NCBI GenBank assembly: GCA_023375785.1
Contig: SZWC01004848.1
Span: forward strand, 30,031-59,801
Direction: 5' to 3'
Length of the DNA: 29,771 nt
From: Penium margaritaceum
Taxonomy: Eukaryota > Streptophyta > Zygnematophyceae > Desmidiales > Peniaceae
A program made the translations under genes and the position numbers. The notes below the pieces were generated by a model. It had not been told where the DNA came from. It ran no database searches and worked only from the letters and a program-made list of their open reading frames with translations. Each line of letters opens with the position of its first letter. Position 1 is the first letter of the stretch. Below, piece after piece: positions 17,583 to 27,300 of this stretch.

Positions 17583-19461
17583 GTACTCACACATACTTAC
17601 ACACACTTACACATACTTACACGCATTTACACAAACTTACACGAAATTAGACCCACTTAAACCGTACTTACACGCACTAACACGTACTTACACGCACTTA
17701 CACGTATGTACATGCACTCACTTGTACTTACATGCACTTACACACACTTACACGCACTTACACGTATGTACATGCACTCACTTGTACTTACACGCACTTA
17801 CACATACTTACACGCATTTACACAAACTTACACGAAATTAGACCCACTTAAACCGTACTTACACGCACTAACACGTACTTACACGCACTTACACGTATGT
17901 ACATGCACTCACTTGTACTTACATGCACTTACACACACTTACACGCACTTACACGTACTTACACGCACTTAAACGCACTTACACAAACTTACACGCACTT
18001 ATATGAACTTACATGTACTTACATGCACTTACATGCACATACACGTACTTACACGCACTTACACATACTTACAAGTACTTACACACACTTACACGTACTT
18101 ACACACACTTACACGTACTTACACACACTTACACGCACTTATATGCACTTGTACATACTTACACACACTTAAACGTACTTACACGTACCTACATGCACTT
18201 ACACGCACCTATACAGGCTTACAGGCACTTACACGCACTTATACATACTTACATGTACTTACACGTACTTACACGAACTTACATAAACTTACACGCACTT
18301 ACACGTACTTACACGCACTTACATGCACTTATATGCACTTATACGCACTTACACATACTTGCACGTACTTACACACACTTACACACACTTACATGCACTT
18401 ATACGCACTTGCACACACTTACACGTACTTACATGCACTTTCACGCACTTACACGCACCTATACGTACTGACACGCACCTACACGCACTTACATGCACTT
18501 ACACATACTTACACGTACTTACACGTACTGACACGTGCTTACACGAACTTACACAAACTTACACGCAGTTAAACCGTACTTATACACACTTATACGCACG
18601 TACACGCACTTACAGGTACTTACACACACTTACATGCACTTCCACGTACGTACACGCACTTAGACGCACTTACACGCACTTTCACGCACTTATACACACT
18701 TATACGTACTTGCACACGCTTACACGCACTTACACGTACTTACACGTACTTATACGCATTTACACGCACTTACACACACCTACACGCACTTACATGCACT
18801 TACACGTACTTACATGCACTTACACACACTTACACGCACTTGTACGCACTTATACACAATTACACTTACTAACACGCACTTATATTTACGTAAACACACT
18901 TACACGCACTTACACGCACTTACATGTACTCACATGCATATACACGCACTTACACGTACTTACACACACTTACACATACTTATATGTACTTACACATACT
19001 TACACACACTTACACGCATTTACACGAACTTATACAAAATTATACCGACTTAAACCGTACTTACAAACACTTATACGCACTTACACGCACTTACATGCAC
19101 TTACATGCACTTACACGCACTTAAATGCACTTACACGCGTTACATTAACTTCAACAGCACTTAAACTCATTTACACAAATTTACACATACTTAGACGCAC
19201 TTACACGTACATACACGCACTTACACAAACTTACATGAACTTACAGGTAATTACACACACTTACACATACTTACACACACGTATACGTACTTGCATGCAC
19301 TTACACGCACTTACACGCACTTACACATACCTACACGCACTTACACGCACTTACACGCACTAACATGCACTTACACGTATTTACACGCACTTGCACGCAC
19401 TTACACGCACTTACAGGCACTTACACACACTTACACAAACGTACACGCACGTACACAAACT
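17583..19461. repeat. 10-bp satellite, left segment
   Basis: Tandem units of TACACGCACT and close variants (TACACGTACT, TACATGCACT, TACACACACT, TATACGCACT) fill the interval. Marker units containing CACTTAAACCGTACTT break the monotony near 17657, 17848, 18571 and 19051. A stretch containing ACGAAATTAGACCC is duplicated 191 bp apart (17641 and 17832). The array resumes at 23986 after element B. Long open frames here (Thr/His/Tyr/Leu-rich) arise because 30 bp is 10 codons and are not genes. Confidence 0.95.
19457..19461. repeat. Left target-site duplication of element B (AAACT)
   Basis: AAACT directly precedes the 5' LTR (TGTCGG) and recurs at 23981-23985 directly after the 3' LTR. Five bases is the usual length for LTR retroelement integration. 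Confidence 0.8.
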
Positions 19462-20079
19462 TGTCGGAACCTACATCAAGAACCACACGGCTCTGCCAAG
19501 GTCGCCCTGGTATAACTCAATCGTCTCTGGAGAGTTCACCCAACGGGAAAAGGAAAAGTCAGACGGAACCCGGGTCACCTCCCAAGTCCTGCTGCCCAAA
19601 CAGCTCGGAAGGCATAACCAGTCACATTCATCTGGTCTGATCATCCGGCCGTCCAAACACACCACGTCCAACGCCAACGGAACCCCGACACCACGTATCG
19701 GCCAGCTAGATCTGTCGACAGGAATCCTGCTCCCGGGTCTGTTATCCGTGGCAACATCCAAGGATCGAGAGAAGAAGCACGTTCCCCACCTAACATGGGA
19801 TAACTCCCAAAACCATAAGACGAAGTGGAGCCGCATCGCTTCCTCGCACTGCACAGACACAGGAGCCGCAGCAAGAGCACAATGGCGGCTTCGGCTTCAC
19901 GTCTCACACCATCTATCCTGATGGGTGTAGACACTTGTAACCTAGCTCCCTAGACTAGTACTAATAGCAATAGGATCCATGTACTCAATTGCCTCAGTTA
20001 TTCATTCCTCAGTCATTGCCTCTTCAATATCCTTCATCAATTGCCTCCGCTCAATTGCCGTTTCTCGCTCCGTTGCCTT

Positions 20080-20526
20080 CATCACACGAATCATTGACTC
20101 CGCTCAGTTATCCATCAGTTCCAAGCTGTTGCCTAATCATCACCTGTATTTCACACTCCTTGAAGGATCCATCCTCCAAGGAACCCGAACCGCAGTACCC
20201 GGCATCAACGCGCTTCGGCTATCAGCCTCACTTCCTCACTATCAGTGTCTCTCTTGATTGCTCATGATCAGCGCTTCGTCGCTCTTGCTCCTCGCGCTGT
20301 TCNCATCACACGAATCATTGACTCCGCTCAGTTATCCATCAGTTCCAAGCTGTTGCCTAATCATCACCTGTATTTCACACTCCTTGAAGGATCCATCCTC
20401 CAAGGAACCCGAACCGCAGTACCCGGCATCAACGCGCTTCGGCTATCAGCCTCACTTCCTCACTATCAGTGTCTCTCTTGATTGCTCATGATCAGCGCTT
20501 CGTCGCTCTTGCTCCTCGCGCTGTTC
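20080..20526. repeat. 223-bp duplication around a single N inside the 5' LTR (assembly artefact)
   Basis: 20080-20302 and 20304-20526 look identical by eye, with N at 20303. The matching part of the 3' LTR (23640 on) has only one copy. Confidence 0.9.
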
Positions 20527-20556
20527 GCCCCTGTCAGTATACTTCTGGTGCTACTG

Positions 20557-20564
20557 TGACGTCA
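20557..20564. promoter_or_regulatory. TGACGTCA palindrome in LTR B-5'
   Basis: The octamer lies 84 bp before the LTR end (20648), the same position as in both A LTRs and the B 3' LTR. Confidence 0.55.
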
Positions 20565-20648
20565 TCCCGCATCAGCCTTCCGCTCCTTCCTGGCTACTTC
20601 CTCACCACCTGCTCCTCTGCCTATTCTAGTGCCCTCATTTTCCTCACA

Positions 20649-20660
20649 TGATATCAAAGC
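20649..20660 (+). other. Primer binding site of element B
   Basis: TGATATCAAAGC follows the 5' LTR end directly. It matches the initiator-tRNA-Met site TGGTATCAGAGC with two changes, suggesting slight decay. Confidence 0.7.
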
Positions 20661-21129
20661 CCAGAGAAAGACTCTGGCGCCGTCATCACCTCCGCCTTCC
20701 TCGCTGATGCCCAGACCGCCAAGTCGAGCCGCTCAAGCCAGCCGCACCGCTGTCACTTCCCTCGTCAACGACATGTAGTATCCTCGACGCTGTGTATGGG
20801 CGCAGCGCTCAAGACACTACAGTCAACTTCAGTCAAAGCTCATCGCCTCCTGTCGCTCGAAGCCCATCGCTCCGTCGCACCCTGGTCATTCAACAACTAT
20901 CTTCTCCTGCGCAGCAGCAACACCTGCTTCCCACACACGAAGCCTCCTCCTGCTCCAGCCAGTGTGTCACCACCACTCTTGAACCGTGTATGGGCACGGC
21001 TCAGTAGCGGTGCTACGCACAACAAAACAAGCAGCAGCAGTCACCGCCTTCCCAGCACCAGCAGAATCAAAACTCCCGCAGCAGTAATGACATCCCTCCT
21101 CATTCACTAAAACTCTGCCATCCTTCATC
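20661..21129 (+). other. Leader of element B
   Basis: About 470 bp lies before the main ORF, longer than in A. It keeps the small upstream frame ending ...LCHPSS with an ATGA overlap (TGA 21131-21133), but that frame carries TAG at 21005-21007, so it is broken in B. Confidence 0.5.
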
Positions 21130-22275
21130 ATGAGATTCTCTCAAGACACAGAGGAGGCGCTTGGATGCCTCCTCTTCAGACTCGGAGCCCTCATTGGTTA
21201 TATCCCTCGCCTCAACTACAGCCTCACTCTGGAACTCATCTGCTCTGGAATCATGGCACTTCTTTTGGTTGTTGGATTACTTCTGGTGCCCCTGCCCAAA
21301 CAAGCAACTACCAGGAAAAGTCGATCATCCGCATCATCCAGCCAAACCCCTCCTGCACCTGTGACACCCTCTTCCTCGTGGGAAACCATCACCTCAACAA
21401 CCACACCTTCCTCTGCAAACGATGCCAGCAATATCATGACCTTCTAATACACTCCATCTCCTTCAGATGTCCTTCCTCCCTTCCAGGACGATTACCTGGA
21501 CTACTACTTCGATGATAACCTCTATCCTGATGAACCATTCCCCTCGCCTCAAGACGACCCCTCAACTGACGTTCCTAACCCTACCGCCACTATGGGTCTT
21601 CTTCTCTTTTCTGACACTCCAATCTTCTCTCGCAAAGAGCTAAACGAGTTCATGCTTCGCAACTATGGCACCTCCATTGGAGGAATCACCACGCAGCAGC
21701 CCAACGTTCACTCTACCATCATGCCTCCACCATCACAAGTCAGGCTTCCCCTCACGAATAAATCAGCATCACAATCACCTTCCGGCACCAAGACAACAGA
21801 TCGCTACATCCCGCCACAAAAACGAGCACAGCTGCTCAAAAACACCTCAACCATGACTACTGCAACTCCCTCCACCATCCTCAATCCCAAAGACTCCTGT
21901 GAGAAAACTGCATCCTCCAATACTCCCGCTTCACTACCAACTGACAACCTCCAGTCCACACCAACACCCGCTCTACCAAGAGCCTGTACTTCCCCAACTG
22001 ATATGACATCACCAGCACCTGCTCCTGCAGTTCCACCTGGTTTTTCTCAAACAACATGCCCTTCCCCATCATCACAGGTTGACACATTTCACTCAAACAC
22101 CTGCATTGTTCCTCCTCTCTCAGTAAACCTGCCCTGCAGATATCAGACGACTTCTCACCTGCCTCCAAACTCTCCGGAGAAACTAGCAGCTGAAATCTCT
22201 GAAATCCCACCAGAGTCATCATCAATTTATCCATCACCTACGGAACCTCCAAGTACAACCTCTCCCGTTTCTTAA
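21130..22275 (+). pseudogene. Membrane-protein ORF of element B, one internal TAA
   Basis: This is the homologue of the 356-aa protein in element A. It starts MRFSQDTEEALGC, keeps both hydrophobic segments (LFRLGALIGYIPRL; LICSGIMALLLVVGLLLVPL) and the KQAT border, then meets TAA at 21445-21447 after 105 codons. The same frame continues without shift to TAA 22273-22275: PPFQDDYLDYYFDDNLYPDE, then MGLLLFSDTPIFSRKELNEF, DRYIPPQKRAQL and VPPGFSQ, matching A in order. Read through, it is 381 codons. Where B has the stop, A has Glu108. The absence of any frameshift over 1.1 kb supports recent coding function. Product role is unknown. Confidence 0.8.
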
Positions 22276-22379
22276 CCCGAGTCCATCTGGCTATCATCCC
22301 TCAACCTCTCTGCAATCCAGCTCTCCGCATTGATGACGTACCTACTACCAGAACAAACTTCTCTGACAACATCCCTTGA
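22203..22379 (+). other. Conserved -1-frame tail of element B
   Basis: Opened by an upstream TGA (22200-22202), this frame reads NPTRVIINLSITYGTSKYNL, SRFLTRVHLAI, ALRIDDVPTTRTNFS and ends at TGA 22377-22379. It overlaps the last 73 bases of the main ORF. Element A has the matching peptide in the same relative (-1) frame. There is no ATG at the start, so independent translation is unlikely. It may be a frameshift-expressed extension or an old exon. Confidence 0.45.
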
Positions 22380-22699
22380 GTCCTTTTCCCTTCCCCCATC
22401 TCTGCGAAGCATAACACCTCCGCAACCGTCGCCCGTCCGAGATCCCGTCACCACCACCCATCTGCTGTCACTATGCTATCACCCTTCCACTGAGCTTGCC
22501 TCTGACTCAATCCCTCCTTCGCACCTGCGCGAACAATCTTTAACAGCATGGACACAGGGCTCCACCAGTTCAACAGCTCCTCCCTTTCAGATTCTCCAAA
22601 CTGCGCAACCTGCTATCACTCAAACTCCACATCATCACTGGGCTGCTGAAAAGCAATTGAAGACAATCCTTGGTCTCTTTCTTGCAAGCCGTGTGCTCT
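22380..22699. other. 3' internal region of element B
   Basis: No separate gene is called. DNA similarity to element A is visible next to the tail (CTTGAGTCCTTTTCCC) and near the polypurine tract (TTTCTTGCAAGCC). Confidence 0.45.
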
Positions 22700-22709
22700 T
22701 GAAGGGAGC
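22700..22709 (+). other. Polypurine tract of element B
   Basis: TGAAGGGAGC directly precedes TGTCGG of the 3' LTR, matching TGAAGGGGGC of element A. Confidence 0.78.
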
Positions 22710-22834
22710 TGTCGGAATCTACATCAAGAACCACACGGCTCTGCCAAGGTCACCCTGGTATAACTCAATCGTCTCTGGAGAGTTCACCCAACGGGAAAAG
22801 GAAAAGTCAGACGGAACCCGGTTCACCTCCCAAG

Positions 22835-23449
22835 TCCTGCTTTCCGAACGGCTCGGAAGGCATAACCAATCAGATTCATCTGGTCTGATCATCCGGCCGT
22901 CCAAACACACCACGTCCAACGCCAACGGAACCCCGACACCACGTATCGGCCAGCAAGATCTGCCGACAGGAATCTTGCTCCCCGGTCTGTTCTCCGTGGC
23001 AACATCCAAGGATCGAGAGAAGAAGCACGTTCCCCACCTAACATGGGAGAACTCCCAAAACCATAAGACGAAGTGGAGCCGCATCGCTTCCTCGCACCGC
23101 ACAGACACAGCAGCCGCAGCAACAGCACAATGGCGGCTCCGNTCCTGCTGCCCAAACGGCTCGGAAGGCATAACCAATCAGATTCATCTGGTCTGATCAT
23201 CCGGCCGTCCAAACACACCACGTCCAACGCCAACGGAACCCCGACACCACGTATCGGCCAGCAAGATCTGCCGACAGGAATCCTGCTCCCCGGTCTGTTC
23301 TCCGTGGCAACATCCAAGGATCGAGAGAAGAAGCACGTTCCCCGCCTAACATGGGAGAACTCCCAAAACCATAAGACAAAGTGGAGCCGCATCGCTTCCT
23401 TGCACCGCACAGACACAGCAGCCGCAGCAACAGCACAATGGCGGCTCCG
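22835..23449. repeat. 307-bp duplication around a single N inside the 3' LTR (assembly artefact)
   Basis: The two copies differ at several bases (CTTTCCGAACGG versus CTGCCCAAACGG; CCCACC versus CCCGCC; CCTCGC versus CCTTGC). They may be two alleles or two LTR copies joined end to end. Element A has a single copy of this LTR segment. Confidence 0.83.
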
Positions 23450-23888
23450 GCTTCACGTCTCGCACCATCCACCCTGATGGGTGTAGACACTTGTAACCTA
23501 GCTCCCTAGACTAGCACTAATAGCAATAGGATCCATGTACCCAATTGCCTCAGTTATTCATTCCTCAGCCATTGCCTCTTCAATATCCTTCATCGATTGC
23601 CTCCGCTCAATTGCCGTTTCTCGCTCCGTTGCCTTCATCACACTAATCATTGACTCTGCTTAGTTATCCATCAGTTCCAAGCTGTTGCCTAATCATCACC
23701 TGTATTTCACACTCCTTGAAGGATCCATCCTCCAAGGAACCCAAATCGTAGTACCCGGCATCAACGCGCTTCGGCTATCAGCCTCGCTTCCTTACTATCA
23801 GTGTCTCTCTTGATTGCTCATGATCAGCGCTTCGTTGCTCTCGCTCCTCGCGCTGTTCTCCCCTGTTGGTATACTTATGGTGCTACTG

Positions 23889-23896
23889 TGACGTCA
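23889..23896. promoter_or_regulatory. TGACGTCA palindrome in LTR B-3'
   Basis: The octamer lies 84 bp before the LTR end (23980), completing the set of four. Confidence 0.55.
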
Positions 23897-23980
23897 TCCT
23901 CCGTCAGCCTTCCGCTCCTTCCTGGCTACTTCCTCACCACCTGCTCCTCTGCCTATTCCAGTGCCCTCATTTTCCTGAAA

Positions 23981-23985
23981 AAACT
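23981..23985. repeat. Right target-site duplication of element B (AAACT)
   Basis: AAACT after the 3' LTR matches 19457-19461. The sequence then continues in satellite phase as TACACGCACT. Confidence 0.8.
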
Positions 23986-25500
23986 TACACGCACTTACAC
24001 GCACTTACACGCACTTACACATACTTACACACACTTACACGCACTTATACATACTTACACGCACTTACACATACTTACACATACTCACACAAACGTACAC
24101 ATACTTACACACACTTATATGCACTTACACGTACTTACGCACACTTACACGTACTTACACGCACTTACATGCACTTACACACACTTACACACACTTACAT
24201 GCACTTACACGCACTTACACCTACTTACATGCACTTACACGCACTTACACAAAATTATACACACTTACACACACTTACACGCACTTATACGTGCTTACGA
24301 GCACTTACACGCACTTACACGCACTTACATGCACTTGCACGCACTTATACATACTTATACGTACTCACACGCACTTATACGTATTTACACGCATTTACAT
24401 GAACATACACAAAATTACACCCACTTAAACCGCACTTACACGTACTTACATGCACTTACACAAACTTACACGTACTTACACGCCCTTACTTGCACTCACA
24501 CACACTTACACACATTTACACCTACTTATATGCACTTACACGCACTTTAACGCACTTATACAAACTTACACGTACTTACACGAACTTAAATGTACTTACA
24601 CGCACTTACATGCACTCTCATGCACTTATACGTACTTACACGCACTTACATATACTTACAAGCACTTACACACACTTATACGTACTTACACGCACTTACA
24701 CGCTCTTATACGCGCTTACACGTACTTTCAGACACTAACACGTACTTAAACGTATTTACACGTACCTACGTGCACTTATACACACTTAAACGCACTTTCA
24801 CGCACTCACATGAACTTACACGTACTTGTACGTACTTACACACACTTACACACACTTACACACACTTACACACACTTACATATACTTACACGCACTTACA
24901 CGCACTTACATGTACCTACACGCACTTACACGCACCTACACGCACTTACACATACTTACATACACTTACACATACTTATACGCACTTGCACGCACTTACA
25001 AATACTTACACGCACTTACACGCACTTACACGCACTTACACACACTTTCACGCTTTTACACACACTTACACTTACTAATACGTACTTACTCGCACTTGAA
25101 CGCACTTACACGTACTTACACGTACTTACATGCACTTATACGAACTTACACACCCTTACACGAACTTACACGCACTTACACGTACTTACACGTACTTACA
25201 CGCACTTACGCAAAGAACTTACACGAACTTACACGCACTTAAACCACACTTACACGCAGGTACACGCACTGATAGATACTTACACACAGTTACACGTACT
25301 CACACGCACTTACATGCACTTAGACGCACTTAAACGTACTTATACGCACTTATATGCACTTACACACACTTCTACGCACTTACACGCACTTACACATACT
25401 TTCATATACTTTCACACACTTTCATGCACATACACGAACGTACACGCACTAACACACACTTACATGCACTTACATGCACTTACACGCACCTACACACACT

Positions 25501-25800
25501 TACACATACTTACACGCACTTACATGCACTTACACGTACTTACACGCACTTACACGCACTTACACATACTTACACGCACTTACACGCACTTACACGTACT
25601 TACACGCACTTACACGCACTTACACGTACTTACACGCACTTACACGCACTTACACGTACTTACACGCACTTACACGCACTTACACGTACTTACACGCACT
25701 TACACACACTTACACATACTTACACGCACTTACATGCACTTACACGTACTTACACGCACTTACACGCACTTACACATACTTACACGCACTTACACACACT
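25501..25800. repeat. Locally homogenised 30-bp sub-array (3 x 10 bp)
   Basis: About ten blocks of TACAC(G/A)TACT-TACACGCACT-TACA(C/T)GCACT follow one another with few changes, which is more regular than the rest of the array. It points to recent local amplification. Confidence 0.75.
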
Positions 25801-26640
25801 TTCATGTACATACACAAACTTACACGCACTTACACACACTTATATGCACTTACACACACTTACACGCATGTACACACACTTACACACACTTACACACACT
25901 TACACACACTTACACGCACTTACACGCACTTACACACACTTATACATACATACACGCACTTACACGTACTTACACGTATTTACACAAAGGAACTCACACT
26001 TACACATTCTTACACGTACCTAGCTAAACGTACACATACTTACACGAACTTACAAGCACTTACACACACTTATACGCACTTACACACATATTTACACGCT
26101 CTTATAGGCAATTATACGCACTTATACAAACTGACATTCACTTACACAAACTTACACGTACTTATAAGCACTTATACGCACTTCAACACACTTACACACA
26201 CTTACACTTAATTATACGAACTTACACGTACTTACACGCACTTACACATACTTACACATACTTACACGTTCTTACACGCACCTATACAAACTTACGCACA
26301 CTTACACGCTTTCACACGCACCTACATGCACTTACACGCACTTACACGCACTTACATGCACTTACACACACTTACACGTACGTACACATACTTACATGCA
26401 CTTACATGCACTTATACGCATTTACACAAACTTACACAAAACAATTATCACTTAAACCGTACTTACACGTACTTATATGCACTTACACACACTTACACGT
26501 ACTTACACACACTTACACCCAATTATACGAACTTAAACCACACTAACACTCATTTATACACACTTACACGCACTTACACGCACTTACATGCACTTAGACG
26601 CACTTACACGTACTTACACGTACTTACACGTACTTACACG

Positions 26641-27300
26641 TACTAACACACACTTATTTACACTTACACGTACTTACACACACTTACACGCACTTATACA
26701 CACTTACACGCACTTACACGTACTTACATGCACTTACACGCACTTACACGCACTTATACACACTTACACGCACTTACACGTACTTACATGCACTTACACG
26801 CACTTACTCACACTTACCCGCACTTACACGCACTTACCCACACTTACACACACTTACACGTACGTACACATACTTACATGCACTTACATGCACTTATACG
26901 CACTTATACGCACTTACACATACTTACAGGCACTTACAAATACTTACATGCACTTACACGCACTTACTCACACTTACCCGCACTTACACGCACTTACCCA
27001 CACTTACACACACTTACACGTACGTACACATACTTACATGCACTTACATGCACTTATACGCACTTATACGCACTTACACATACTTACACGCACTTACACG
27101 CACTTACACGTACTTACACGTACTAACACACACTTATTTACACTTACACGTACTTACACACACTTACACGCACTTATACACACTTACACGCACTTACACG
27201 TACTTACATGCACTTACACGCACTTACACACACTTACCCGCACTTACACGCACTTACCCAAACTTACACACACTTACACGTACTTACATGCACTTACACA
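26641..27300. repeat. Segmental duplications within the 10-bp array
   Basis: The block beginning TACTAACACACACTTATTTA at 26641 recurs at 27121 (480 bp apart) and stays the same for about 100 bp. Inside it, 26781-26930 recurs as 26941-27090 (160 bp apart). Both offsets are multiples of 10, as expected from unequal exchange in register. Confidence 0.75.

Larger units (their letters stand above)
19462..20648 (+). repeat. 5' LTR of element B (1187 bp as assembled; 963 bp without duplication)
   Basis: It starts TGTCGGAACC and ends TTTTCCTCACA, directly followed by the primer site. The segment 20080-20302 is repeated as 20304-20526 around the N at 20303. Subtracting 224 bp gives 963 bp, equal to the A 3' LTR. 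Confidence 0.88.
19462..23980 (+). mobile_element. LTR element B: relative of A, inserted in the 10-bp satellite
   Basis: In plus orientation it has 5' LTR 19462-20648, primer site TGATATCAAAGC, leader, membrane-protein ORF with one stop, conserved -1-frame tail, polypurine tract and 3' LTR 22710-23980, all flanked by AAACT. It is collinear with element A but diverged from it. Two internal single-N duplications (224 and 308 bp including the N) inflate it; without them it would be 3,987 bp. The two LTRs look nearly identical to each other, so B is younger than A. No gag or pol is present. Confidence 0.9.
22710..23980 (+). repeat. 3' LTR of element B (1271 bp as assembled; 963 bp without duplication)
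   Basis: It starts TGTCGGAATC and ends TTTTCCTGAAA, where the expected terminal CA is AA, then AAACT follows. The segment 22835-23141 is repeated as 23143-23449 around the N at 23142. Subtracting 308 bp leaves 963 bp. Confidence 0.87.
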
